Assembly: GCF_003268005.1 (NCBI RefSeq)
Contig: NZ_CP014213.1
Location: 186,001-250,000 of the forward strand
Length of the DNA stretch: 64,000 nt
Direction: 5' to 3'
DNA from: Methanosphaera sp. BMS
GTDB taxonomy: Archaea > Methanobacteriota > Methanobacteria > Methanobacteriales > Methanobacteriaceae
The notes below the pieces were generated by a model. That model saw only the letters and a program-made list of their open reading frames with translations. It was not told where the DNA came from and did not search any database. Each line of letters begins with the position of its first letter. The first letter of the stretch is position 1. The position numbers and the translations under genes were made by a program. Below are positions 29,626 to 38,852 of the stretch, one piece after another.

Positions 29626-30945
29626 TTACTTATTATTAAATAAATAGAAATTATTTGATTTAAATGCGACATCACATGCAAATAAATATTCATCATATGT
29701 ATTTAATGAATGTTTTAGAATTCCTTGTTTTGATACCATACTTAAATCTAATCCATATTTTAATTCACAATCTTCTAAATGTATTGCAATGAAAGGTTTC
29801 TTTTTAGAAAGTGCAAAATTTATTTCATTTCTGACATTTGGCGATTCTATCGAATTATCAGATATAAATACTACAAATAATGAACATGATTTTATTTTAT
29901 TAGAAATAACTTCTGGCCATTCACTACTAGCAATAATTCCTTCATCATACCATATTTTAACACCATAATCATTGAAAACCTTTAAATCTTTAAAAACTTC
30001 TTCTGCATCTAAATGGGAGTAACTAACGAACATGAATGGTTCTTCTCCATTATATGCATGAAATGGAGCTTTTCTAATATGTGTTTGAGTATTATCATTC
30101 AATGGTTTTTCATCATCTTTACTATTTATATGTTGTTTATCTATTTTAGTAGTTAATTCAATATTTAATGTTTTTGATGGATAATAATTTGAAAAATCAC
30201 CATCATACTTAATTGGTAATAGTACACTACCCGGATTGTCTGTTTTATGGATAAATATTGCTTCACCATTATTATTTGTAATAGAAATATGATTTTCACC
30301 AAGTTCTATTGGTTTACCCACAATAGGTTTATTATTTTCATCTAATAATTGCACAGTTAAATAATGATTTTCATTTGTATTTTTATTGGTTTCAACATTT
30401 AATATATTTAAATGAGTTTTACATTTTATATACTCAATTTTACCACCAATAGCAATTGATTGGATTGAATCTTTTTCTTCATAATATATTTTTAGCTTTC
30501 CATAATTCAAAATAGGATATTTGTCATTATTTTGTGAAAATTCACAATTTTCTATTTTTATCTCAGATTCTGGAGTATTGGAGATATCATTTCCGTTTTC
30601 TTTTGCAGTATTGTTTATGAATTTGCAATTTATAAGATTTATTTGTCCTTCCTCATTACGTATAGCTCCACCAAAATCGTTAGCATATCCATTTTTAAAT
30701 GTGATATTTTTTAATGTGACATTTTTTCCTTTAATTTCAAATATCCTGACTTTTCCATTAGCATCTATTGTGTGATTATTTCCTTCAATTGTTATATTAT
30801 CTTTCTTGATTACAATACCGTCATTAAACCCGTATAATAATCTTCCAAGAAAACCTCCTCTTCCTGTATAAACAATATCGTGTTCTAAGTATATATTATT
30901 GTAATCATTTATTTTAGCTTTTAACTCGTAAAAATCTCCATTCAT
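29626..30945 (-). CDS. Cytosolic beta-helix - Ig-like - TIR protein
   Basis: This 439-residue protein has no signal peptide. Residues about 30-150 form a short beta-helix (TIDANGKVRIFEIKGKNVTL, FGGAIRNEEGQINLINCKF). Residues about 180-265 look like an Ig-like domain (VQLLDENNKPIVGKPIEL). Residues about 300-410 are a TIR domain (PFMFVSYSHLDAEEVF, GVKIWYDEG, SSEWPEVI, LFVVFISDNSIESPNVRNEI). TIR domains commonly hydrolyse NAD or make signalling nucleotides; the solenoid could be the sensor. The ATG at 30945 has GGGTGAT four bases upstream. It sits between two secreted beta-helix cassettes whose cap sequence it shares. Confidence 0.85.
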   Translation of the reverse strand: MNGDFYELKAKINDYNNIYLEHDIVYTGRGGFLGRLLYGFNDGIVIKKDNITIEGNNHTIDANGKVRIFEIKGKNVTLKNITFKNGYANDFGGAIRNEEGQINLINCKFINNTAKENGNDISNTPESEIKIENCEFSQNNDKYPILNYGKLKIYYEEKDSIQSIAIGGKIEYIKCKTHLNILNVETNKNTNENHYLTVQLLDENNKPIVGKPIELGENHISITNNNGEAIFIHKTDNPGSVLLPIKYDGDFSNYYPSKTLNIELTTKIDKQHINSKDDEKPLNDNTQTHIRKAPFHAYNGEEPFMFVSYSHLDAEEVFKDLKVFNDYGVKIWYDEGIIASSEWPEVISNKIKSCSLFVVFISDNSIESPNVRNEINFALSKKKPFIAIHLEDCELKYGLDLSMVSKQGILKHSLNTYDEYLFACDVAFKSNNFYLFNNK

Positions 30946-31105
30946 ATATATCACCCGTTAAAAATGGATTCTTTAGACATGGTAAGCTTATCAATATTAA
31001 TATCTTTTTTCTTTATGATGTGTATTTTAATTTTTAGATTTAGATATTCTATTTAATAAAAAAAGTAGTTTATAAGGACAATATTGTCCTTATATCCTCT
31101 AATTT

Positions 31106-32011
31106 CTATTTCATTGTTACATTGACTGCTTCATCAGCACCCATTTCACAGTTTGTAGCACTTCCTCCATACATTGCACTACCTTCTCCACCAGTTACAC
31201 TACAACCGGTAAATTTACAGCCTGATGCAACTACATTATATGCAGCACCTCCACTACCATTTTTAGCAACGGAGTTTTCAAATTGACAATCGAAAGCTGA
31301 ACCTTCATACATTGATCCGCCTTCAGCTGCATAACAGTTGATAAATTTACATCCTACTGCATCTGCATGGTATAATGCTCCTCCTTGCCACCAAGCATAA
31401 CAGTTTGTAAATGTACAGTTTGATGCATTATGATATGATATTGCACCACCTTGACTTGTTGAGAAACATTTTTCGAACTCACAATTTGTTGCATAACCAT
31501 CAAATATTGCTCCACCATGATGTGTGCTGTTACAGTTTTTGAATACGGAATTTTCTGCATTACCGTCTAATGCTCCACCAAACTCGGATGCACTGCATCC
31601 TTCAAAAGTACAGTTAACTACCTTGTTACTTAATTCATTGCCAAGAATGACAGCTCCACCGGCACCTTCAGCATTACCGTTTACAAATCGTATATTTTCA
31701 AATCTTACGTTTTTGGTACCGTTTGCATTAAATATTCTACCTGCACTTTTAGCATCTATTGTAATGTCTTTACCTGGTTCTCCTTTAATTACCATATCAT
31801 GACCAGTAATTTTAATACCAGACGCATCATAACCATCAGTATTTACAAAGTTTTTTGTCAGTACTATTTCACCGGTTTTATCATCACCAGATACAATGCT
31901 AGCTAATTCTTCAAATGTACCTACATCAGAACCTTCATCAGCATATACACATAATGATGCACATATGGTTAAAAATAATCCTAATGTGATAATTGTTTTT
32001 TTATTTATCAT
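31106..32011 (-). CDS. Secreted Cys-ladder beta-helix protein, cassette copy 2
   Basis: This 301-residue paralogue of the protein at 28052-29041 is closely similar through the whole helix (GRIFNANGTKNVRFENIRF, CTFTNCYAWWQGGALY). It starts with a clear signal peptide (MINKKTIITLGLFLTICASLCVYA) and lacks the C-terminal tail of its relative. The ATG at 32011 has GGAGGTC five bases upstream. It follows the membrane protein gene by 30 bases. Probably exported and exposed at the cell surface; ligand unknown. Confidence 0.82.
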   Translation of the reverse strand: MINKKTIITLGLFLTICASLCVYADEGSDVGTFEELASIVSGDDKTGEIVLTKNFVNTDGYDASGIKITGHDMVIKGEPGKDITIDAKSAGRIFNANGTKNVRFENIRFVNGNAEGAGGAVILGNELSNKVVNCTFEGCSASEFGGALDGNAENSVFKNCNSTHHGGAIFDGYATNCEFEKCFSTSQGGAISYHNASNCTFTNCYAWWQGGALYHADAVGCKFINCYAAEGGSMYEGSAFDCQFENSVAKNGSGGAAYNVVASGCKFTGCSVTGGEGSAMYGGSATNCEMGADEAVNVTMK

Positions 32012-32041
32012 ATATTGACCTCCAAAATTATTTTTCATTTT

Positions 32042-32452
32042 TTAGTATGGTTTTTTTATAGTTGTAGGAATAAAGTACATCACGCCACATATTATATTGT
32101 ATATTGAATAAGCAATTATCAGTAAATAAGTGTTTGCACAATGACTTATCTCACTGGCTGTAGGAACATGACTTATCTGGTTTGTCAAATAAAGGTTTGA
32201 CATTATAGGATAAGTATTTAAATAACCATTAATTGATACGTACAATATAAAAATGACAATTAAAAATGTGATTATTCCAAGTATATGACTATTTTTTATT
32301 GAATCACGTGGTATAATTAATCCAATTGCAGGAATTATAAATAATAACAGGTACCATTCAACATAAAATGGTTTTATATATAAAAGAATAGCACATATAA
32401 TTATTGATGCAATCCCAAACATTGTTTTTCTATTATTCGTTACAAAACTCAT
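32042..32452 (-). CDS. Four-helix membrane protein, cassette copy 2
   Basis: This 136-residue paralogue of the protein at 29063-29509 has the same helix layout and the motif LLFIIPAIGLIIPRDSIKNSHI. GAGGGGG lies about 11 bases before the ATG. A perfect 16-bp palindrome lies about 95 bases upstream (32548-32563), next to a TATA-like sequence on the minus strand. Function unknown; always paired here with a Cys-ladder beta-helix gene. Confidence 0.8.
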   Translation of the reverse strand: MSFVTNNRKTMFGIASIIICAILLYIKPFYVEWYLLLFIIPAIGLIIPRDSIKNSHILGIITFLIVIFILYVSINGYLNTYPIMSNLYLTNQISHVPTASEISHCANTYLLIIAYSIYNIICGVMYFIPTTIKKPY

Positions 32453-32547
32453 TCAATCATTCGCCCCCTCTTTATTAAAAATTCTTTTAAAACTAAAAAA
32501 TATTTAAATATGATATTACTTTGTTTTTAAAATATATTTAACTCGAT

Positions 32548-32563
32548 TAAAGTAAATGCTTTA
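32548..32563 (+). promoter_or_regulatory. 16-bp palindromic site, perfect match
   Basis: TAAAGTAAATGCTTTA, upstream of the membrane protein/secreted beta-helix cassette. Confidence 0.5.
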
Positions 32564-32721
32564 TGTGACTGGTTGCTTATTATAAAAGTAATTATTAAAT
32601 TTCTAATAAAATATGTTATTCATATTGATTGCTGTTTTAGTTTGGGCTAAGATCGTTTATATTCAAAAATTTGTGTTTCTGTTTTTTTCCAAATGGTTTT
32701 TCATTTAAACGTTTCTTTTTT

Positions 32722-32734
32722 AAAAAAAGGGGGG
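32722..32734 (-). terminator. C6-T7 terminator
   Basis: On the minus strand six C (32729-32734) run directly into seven T (32722-32728), about 210 bases after the stop of the cytosolic beta-helix gene. Confidence 0.45.
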
Positions 32735-32941
32735 TCCTGATTTTCCTGAATATTATATTGATTGTAGGATATTGATTATGTTAAGATTAACTCCAGAATT
32801 CGATGAATCAATAAAGAAATAGAATAATGATATTATAATATATATTTTAGCAGTACTAATTGTATGAGAATTTCTAAAAATTATAGTTTATTGTATATGA
32901 AAAAAATAGATTATAAATGGGAGGTGAACTTTTAATTAAGA

Positions 32942-34216
32942 TTATTCACGAGTATATACATTTATCGTTGGATTTTGTGTATCCATTATAATTATGCTTC
33001 CCTTGTTGTTGTGTATTGATTCTATAAGGTTCTCTTCTGAATTTGCTATGTCGTTCATGATTTCTGTATCTGTCAATGAGATTTTTCCTTCAATATTGTA
33101 TATTGAGTCACCCCAGTGATTTGCGGTATTTTCTTTGAATAAACTGTTGTTTATATTTACGTGTCCTGAATTGAGTATTGCACCACCGTTTTCATGTGCC
33201 TTGTTGTATCCGAATATGCTTTTGTTTATATTTGCTTGTCCGGAATTGTAGATAACTCCTCCATTTGGTATGGCTATGTTATGGTGGAAGGTGGATTTGT
33301 TTATTTCTATTAGTCCACGGTTGGATATTGTTCCTCCGTAACCTCTTGTTGTGTTGTTTTCAATTTTTGAGTCTGTGATGATAATCGTCCCATTTTTTTG
33401 ATTGTTTATTGCTCCACCGGTAAAATATGCCTTGTTGAATATGAGGTTGGAGTCTGTTATTGTCACTATACCATTTGCCTGATTGTTTACCGCTCCTCCC
33501 CTCTCGGTGGTGGCATTATCTTGAAATGTTGAGTTTTTGATGTCCAATGTTGCCCAATTAATTATTCCTCCACCGCTATGATTTCCAGTGTTGTGGCGGA
33601 TAATCGTGTCTTCAATTAATACTTTAACATTACTTAGATCAATATCCATATAATGTTCCAATTCATTTATTGTTGATGTCTTATGGGTGAGTCCTCCATT
33701 ATGGATGGCTCCCGCATCTTCCCAGGATAGGTTCTCCTCTATTACAGAACATTTAATTGTCAGATTGCCCCAGTTAAATATTGCCCCGCCATCGGTTAGT
33801 GCAGAGTTATTGCTGAGTATGCTGTCTTGGATAGTCATAGTTCCATTTATATCATTGTATACTGCTCCACCGTCTACTTCTGCTATGTTGTCCGTAAAGT
33901 TACTGTTGTATATTTTTACAGAACCGACATTGGCTATTGCCGCTCCACTATCTTTTGAATATCCATTTTTAAATGTTATGTTCTTGAGTGTAATGTTTTT
34001 TCCTGTTGTCTTGAATATTCGGGTCAGTCCCTGACTATCTATACTATAACCATTTCCATTGATTTCAATGTCATTTACATCAACGGTTATTCCTTCGGAA
34101 AACTTTTCTTTTTCTCCTTCTTCTATAGTTATGTCATGTTCTAATTCTAATTCCTTATGTTCACCGTGAATTAGCTTGTCCAGGTACGTGAAATTATATG
34201 GATTGTTATAATTCAT
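32942..34216 (-). CDS. Cytosolic beta-helix repeat protein without signal peptide
   Basis: This 424-residue protein is made almost wholly of beta-helix turns (GGAIFNWGNLTIKCS, GGAINNQKNGTIIITDS), after a cap SIDSQGLTRIFKTTGKNITLKNITFKNGY that is nearly the same as in the TIR protein at 29626-30945. There is no signal peptide, membrane helix or effector domain. The ATG has GGAGGTA six bases upstream. It may be a stand-alone sensor, or a decoy or partner for the TIR-linked solenoid; this is inference. It is downstream of the phosphatase-like and HEAT genes. Confidence 0.8.
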   Translation of the reverse strand: MNYNNPYNFTYLDKLIHGEHKELELEHDITIEEGEKEKFSEGITVDVNDIEINGNGYSIDSQGLTRIFKTTGKNITLKNITFKNGYSKDSGAAIANVGSVKIYNSNFTDNIAEVDGGAVYNDINGTMTIQDSILSNNSALTDGGAIFNWGNLTIKCSVIEENLSWEDAGAIHNGGLTHKTSTINELEHYMDIDLSNVKVLIEDTIIRHNTGNHSGGGIINWATLDIKNSTFQDNATTERGGAVNNQANGIVTITDSNLIFNKAYFTGGAINNQKNGTIIITDSKIENNTTRGYGGTISNRGLIEINKSTFHHNIAIPNGGVIYNSGQANINKSIFGYNKAHENGGAILNSGHVNINNSLFKENTANHWGDSIYNIEGKISLTDTEIMNDIANSEENLIESIHNNKGSIIIMDTQNPTINVYTRE

Positions 34217-34437
34217 TTACTATACCTCCATAATTGATTCTTATATTAAATTATCAACATTTTATATAATGAAACTATGATTTAAGTTGTTATTAAACGC
34301 TTTAAATATTATCCTTTAATTTATACACTTTTTATAATTTTTGTTGGCATAGTGCATTTCACATTGGGGATAATATCGTTTTAAAATCCCCATTTGGAAA
34401 TGTGTGCATGTTATGGGATGTAGTCTGAGTTCATCTC

Positions 34438-34779
34438 CTAATTGACCATACTGCCTAATGTTCTCATAATCTCGTAGAATGTGTCCTTTTTTTGTCCATC
34501 TTCATCCTTCAAGCAGTATTCTTTATATTCGCTGATTTCATATATATTTTTTATTCTGTCCCCGTATATTTCTTTAAACTTTTCTTTATTTCTTGAACCA
34601 AATATTAACGCCAAATCCATCTCTTCTAGGCTTGAATATTTTCTATGACTTAATTGGAACTCTGTTAGTGAGTATAATTTTATGCTATCCTCATATTTGC
34701 CACCTGATGGATCATATTCTAGCTCTGCCACAGGTTTATCATAATTTTGGAATGAACTCATTATTATCAATACTTTCAT
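34438..34779 (-). CDS. Small protein resembling a catalytically dead low-molecular-weight phosphatase
   Basis: This 113-residue protein begins with a Rossmann-like strand (MKVLIIMSS) where LMW phosphatases have their P-loop, but no Cys-x5-Arg is present. Further features parallel a divergent branch of that family: an acidic 'EEMDLALIFGSRNKEKFKEIYG' helix and a strand-turn 'IKNIYEISEYKEY'. The link is weak, and the protein may be unrelated. GAGGTGAT overlaps the upstream HEAT gene's stop, and only 11 bases separate them, so the two are translated from one message. Confidence 0.6.
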   Translation of the reverse strand: MKVLIIMSSFQNYDKPVAELEYDPSGGKYEDSIKLYSLTEFQLSHRKYSSLEEMDLALIFGSRNKEKFKEIYGDRIKNIYEISEYKEYCLKDEDGQKKDTFYEIMRTLGSMVN

Positions 34780-34790
34780 AATAATCACCT

Positions 34791-36083
34791 CTATTTGCTA
34801 TCTTCTAACTCATCAATCATGTATTCTTTCAGATAAGGGTTAACTGATACTTTTTTCCGGATTTCATTATTCTTGTCATTATCTTTAATGTATAATAATG
34901 TTTTTGCATCATCTAGGTTTGGGTTATCTAATGCAAGCATTCTAATATCGTCATTTTCATCATGTAATGCTATTTCCATCAGTGTTTGTTTATCGTTCAT
35001 GTGGGGGTTTATAATGGCTAATTTTCTTAGATAAACATCCTCTTTTTTCATGGCAATTTCTTTTAGAAATTCCCTATCGTGTATGTTGATATTCTTCATA
35101 GCCCTGATACGTGTATCCTGATTGCCATGATATCTTATCATTGCTTTAAGTACGTCTTCATCATTCATTGTTTCCAGGGTGTAATTGTCCTGACATGTAA
35201 TTTGATCAATCAGTAATCTATTGTCATGAATAATCTTTTCTATATTATTGCCATCCTCATTTACTATTTTTTCACTTAAATTGCCTATAATCTCATTTTT
35301 CTGATGAATTTTACTTAATTCTTCCATGAATTTGGATTGTATGTTGTCAATCAACGTGTCTGTGTTAATGTCAATATTGTTTTTCAGTAGATAGTCATAT
35401 AACCTTTCATCGCCAAGAAGTATTTTTCTCACGTATTCTTTGTTATTTGCATCTTTTTCATGATCTATCAGGTCAATAAGCAGTGGAGGGTTATATGCTA
35501 TTTTCTTTATTGCTTCTAGTCTAATGTCAGGGTCTTCATCATTAAATGCAATGTTTGTCATAATCTTCTCATCATGAAGTTTTTCCAAGGCATTCAAGCG
35601 GATATGAAAAGAGTCATCATTTAGCAACAGATATTTTAAATGAAATTCATTATTGGATTCAAGCAGTTCCTCTTTTGTCATTTCAAGAGTATTACTTTTC
35701 TTCAGTACTGCATCTTCACCATTATAATGTTTTAGCAAGAGTTCTCTTGCTTCTTTTTCTGTGAAGTTTTTCGGATATACCAACCGGATTTCTTCACCCG
35801 AATCAATACGGAGCATTTTATATAATAAACAACCATCAGTCGTGGATAATTCTGATAATAATCTAAGAAAGTCTATTGGATGCTTTTCAAGAGCTGTTTT
35901 GTCCATATCCCGTTTAAGTAAGTGTAATGTTTCATCCAAGGTTGGAATGTGTTTTTCATGTTTGGTGATGAATGTAAGGTATTCCTGTTCAAATGGATTT
36001 TCCACATGGTATGCCTTTTTAGGAAATCTGTCATATACGTCATGATAATAAATGACTGAATTGTCTTGATGGTTAACAATCAT
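34791..36083 (-). CDS. HEAT-like repeat protein
   Basis: This 430-residue cytosolic protein has many helical pairs with HEAT character, for example DDSFHIRLNALEKL, DEDPDIRLEAIKKIA, KEDVYLRKLAIINP and ENDDIRMLALDNPNLDD. The N-terminal 100 residues are distinct. HEAT repeats usually bind proteins, so a scaffold for the neighbouring Hsp70 or kinase is plausible. GAGGTGA lies four bases before the ATG. A second HEAT protein is at 44617-46128. It is translationally linked to the small gene downstream. Confidence 0.8.
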   Translation of the reverse strand: MIVNHQDNSVIYYHDVYDRFPKKAYHVENPFEQEYLTFITKHEKHIPTLDETLHLLKRDMDKTALEKHPIDFLRLLSELSTTDGCLLYKMLRIDSGEEIRLVYPKNFTEKEARELLLKHYNGEDAVLKKSNTLEMTKEELLESNNEFHLKYLLLNDDSFHIRLNALEKLHDEKIMTNIAFNDEDPDIRLEAIKKIAYNPPLLIDLIDHEKDANNKEYVRKILLGDERLYDYLLKNNIDINTDTLIDNIQSKFMEELSKIHQKNEIIGNLSEKIVNEDGNNIEKIIHDNRLLIDQITCQDNYTLETMNDEDVLKAMIRYHGNQDTRIRAMKNINIHDREFLKEIAMKKEDVYLRKLAIINPHMNDKQTLMEIALHDENDDIRMLALDNPNLDDAKTLLYIKDNDKNNEIRKKVSVNPYLKEYMIDELEDSK

Positions 36084-36218
36084 CTTTTCACCTCTACTGA
36101 TTTAAAAGTGGTGTCTGCATATTAGTTACTATTATATGTTATTCGGGTAAAACAATTTATACCTTTGAAAGATTTTACTTTATTACTATATGTCCTGATT
36201 GAAAGATGTCTTTCATAG

Positions 36219-36232
36219 AAAAAGGGGGGGGG
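36219..36232 (-). terminator. C9-T5 terminator of the second Hsp70 gene
   Basis: On the minus strand nine C (36224-36232) are followed by five T (36219-36223), about 50 bases after the stop codon. Confidence 0.55.
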
Positions 36233-36282
36233 ATATGGATGGAGTGTTGAAGTTAATTCAAGGTTTAAAAATTAAATGTTTG

Positions 36283-38727
36283 TTAGGATATTCCTGTTGT
36301 CACGTCACTACAGATTTTTTCATCATTTGTACTGTTATAATATAATTTTATCACATTTTTAAGCAGTTTTTCTTTGTTTTCAGAATTTATGGCTTTTTGT
36401 GAGTCTGCTATTAGTTTATTAATCATTCCTTCATCATCGCCACTATCAATGTTGAATTTGAGCTGGTAGAATACGGATTTAACTGTTTCCATCATGTTTT
36501 GATTGATATAAACTTCCAATATCTTGTTATATACTCTTTCATATTCAATGATTTCAAGTGTATTCTCATATTGTATGTTGTTGTATTCCTCGATAAGATT
36601 ATCAATATCATCCTCTTCAAATTCGTCTCTAAGCTCATCCAGTTTTGACAGCTTATATTCTATCATTTCTTTGAGTATGCCTATTTCGAACTTTTCATCA
36701 ATATCATCCAACTGGCTGATTATGTTATTCATATACTCTTGTGTGGCTTTGATACAGTTTTTATCATTACGTGTTATTTCCATCAGTAACTTCAGGTATT
36801 CAATATCTGTGCTGTTTTTTATTCTTTCCAGATGACTTCGTACTTCCATATCACTTATTTTTTCATAGCTTTCAAGCCTTTCTACCAACAATCGGTAGTT
36901 ATTCTCTAGTTTTTTGATGCTTTGTTTCTCGGGATTGTATTTCAAGATTCTTGTAAGATTGGTGTTTAAAGATGGAATATATATGTTAAATTGGAGGTCA
37001 TTTTCTTTACATGTCTCTAAACTGATGTCCATCCTTGAGTTAATGTCCAACTTATCTGTTATATCACTTGATTTGATTTCGATATGTCCTATTAATGTAT
37101 TGTAAATGACTTTTCTGTTTTCTCCGACATATACCGGTATGGTGATTGAGTCTTTCTTGTCCGGGCTTAATTCTTTTGTAGTATATATTGTTGTTTGACT
37201 GATGTAATCTGTTCTTTCACCCTTTTTTGCCACTGGCACTGTTTTATTGTCATGAAGTAATAAGTGGATGGAGTTTTCTATTGTTTTTGTGCCTTTGATA
37301 TTTTTTTGACATTTTATCTTATGATTTAACCTATCGTCAACATCCATTTTTTCATTGTTTTTATCAAACACGTCTATATGATATTGTAATGTTTTGTCGC
37401 TTATCGGTACAAGTACATTGAAAGTACCGTCTTCAGTTAAGTATCCGCCAGCTACAACTCTCTCTTTATCATATATTTTAACCTGTAATTGATTATATGA
37501 TAAGTATGAATCATTGGAATATACCCTGCCGCTTACACTTAAATGATTATCATCAATTGATTCATTGTTATAAATAATTAATGTAAGCAGATCATCCGTA
37601 ACTTCAGGTAATGTTTTTGTCATAGTTGATGCATATATTGCCGCACCACGGACGACAACCGTTAACGGATCTAAAGATTTCTCTATAGGTACATCATATT
37701 CATTTTGAAGTGTCTGTGTAACAAGTGGGGTTAATGTGGCTCCCCCTACCAGGATGATTTTTTCAATATCCTCCTTTTTAAGTGACAGATGCCAGAGTAG
37801 GTCATTACATGTGTCAATTGTTTTCTTGATTGATGGTGTGATTAGTTTTTCCAATTCCTCTTTGGTTAAGGTGTAATTGAATGTATAATCCATCTTATCA
37901 AAGAGATTTTCAATTACAATATCAACTTTATCTTCATATGATAATCTCTTCTTTGCTTCTTCAGCCTCATGCTTTAATATGTAGAATTGACGTTTATATA
38001 TGGGATTATCTCTCGTAAAGTCGTAAAACTTACATTCATCGATAATCTTCTTTTTAAAGATTTCATCCACTATCTTCCAGTCAAACAGTATTCCACCTAT
38101 ATTGTCTAATCCACTATCCTCCATATTTTCTATTTTTTCTTCATCTGCTTTGACAATACACGTGTCGAATGTTCCACCACCAAGGTCATATATCATCCAT
38201 ATCCTTTCTTCTTTGTTTGTAGCCTTTAATCCATATGCTATTGCCGCCGCCACAGGCTCGGGTATGAAGTATGTTTTTTGAAACCCGGCCAGTTTTGCCG
38301 CCTTGGCTGTAGCCTTTGTATTCAGTGGATTGGAATTGGCGGGAATGGTTATTACGATTTCATGCAATTTTTCATTTGTCTTATCATAAGCCGATTTTTT
38401 AAGGTTTTTAAGTATCTCCGCTGATAACTCTTCGGGGTTGTATGTTTTATCGCTTCTTTTAAAGTGATATTCAAGGGGAAAGCCCATGTTTAGCTTAAAC
38501 TCAGTGTAGGCATTTTCCGGGTCTGTTATCAATGCATCTCTAGCCGATTGTCCCACTTGTATCTTATCGTTTTCGTCTATCCATACTGCTGATGGTGTGA
38601 ATATGTCATTTGTTTGGGAGTTTTCTATTAGGGATACTTCATCATCTTCTTTATATGCTATCAGGGAGTCACTTGTACCTAAATCAATTGCATAATCTAT
38701 GGTGGGGGATACGTCTTTATTTGTCAT
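36283..38727 (-). CDS. Second Hsp70-like chaperone with an inserted beta-sandwich domain
   Basis: This 814-residue paralogue of the protein at 1046-3550 has the same order: nucleotide-binding domain (about 10-370; AIDLGTSDS, YDLGGGTFD, LVGGATLTP), an extra beta-sandwich (about 390-470; VSGRVYSND, LTEDGTFNV), the substrate-binding beta region (about 480-590) and a long helical tail. The loop LGTTTS has become LGTSDS, so phosphate contacts differ slightly. I chose the ATG at 38727, aligned with the paralogue's start and preceded by GTGAAT; an ATG nine codons earlier is possible. No GrpE-like or J-like gene is near; the neighbours are a kinase and a HEAT protein. Confidence 0.9.
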   Translation of the reverse strand: MTNKDVSPTIDYAIDLGTSDSLIAYKEDDEVSLIENSQTNDIFTPSAVWIDENDKIQVGQSARDALITDPENAYTEFKLNMGFPLEYHFKRSDKTYNPEELSAEILKNLKKSAYDKTNEKLHEIVITIPANSNPLNTKATAKAAKLAGFQKTYFIPEPVAAAIAYGLKATNKEERIWMIYDLGGGTFDTCIVKADEEKIENMEDSGLDNIGGILFDWKIVDEIFKKKIIDECKFYDFTRDNPIYKRQFYILKHEAEEAKKRLSYEDKVDIVIENLFDKMDYTFNYTLTKEELEKLITPSIKKTIDTCNDLLWHLSLKKEDIEKIILVGGATLTPLVTQTLQNEYDVPIEKSLDPLTVVVRGAAIYASTMTKTLPEVTDDLLTLIIYNNESIDDNHLSVSGRVYSNDSYLSYNQLQVKIYDKERVVAGGYLTEDGTFNVLVPISDKTLQYHIDVFDKNNEKMDVDDRLNHKIKCQKNIKGTKTIENSIHLLLHDNKTVPVAKKGERTDYISQTTIYTTKELSPDKKDSITIPVYVGENRKVIYNTLIGHIEIKSSDITDKLDINSRMDISLETCKENDLQFNIYIPSLNTNLTRILKYNPEKQSIKKLENNYRLLVERLESYEKISDMEVRSHLERIKNSTDIEYLKLLMEITRNDKNCIKATQEYMNNIISQLDDIDEKFEIGILKEMIEYKLSKLDELRDEFEEDDIDNLIEEYNNIQYENTLEIIEYERVYNKILEVYINQNMMETVKSVFYQLKFNIDSGDDEGMINKLIADSQKAINSENKEKLLKNVIKLYYNSTNDEKICSDVTTGIS

Positions 38728-38852
38728 ATTATTCACGTCACTTGTGTTATACATAATTTAATTGTTTATATTTTAACTTTTTCTGCTATGAATTTTATCG
38801 GCATCAACTTCTTTATTTTTTAATCTTGCATTTTCACTGATTTTATGCATTT

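Larger units (their letters stand above)
32453..32941. other. Intergenic region with a palindromic site and a terminator
   Basis: Holds the palindrome at 32548-32563, the presumed promoter of the membrane protein gene, and a C6-T7 tract on the minus strand (32722-32734) that probably ends the beta-helix gene transcript. No gene seen. Confidence 0.55.

Noticed and set aside
32778..32822. Tiny plus-strand frame MLRLTPEFDESIKK
   Set aside because: Only 14 codons, in a region otherwise explained as terminator and promoter DNA.
36169..36184. Further copy of the 16-bp palindrome upstream of the HEAT gene
   Set aside because: Three mismatches in the conserved positions; within chance for AT-rich DNA.
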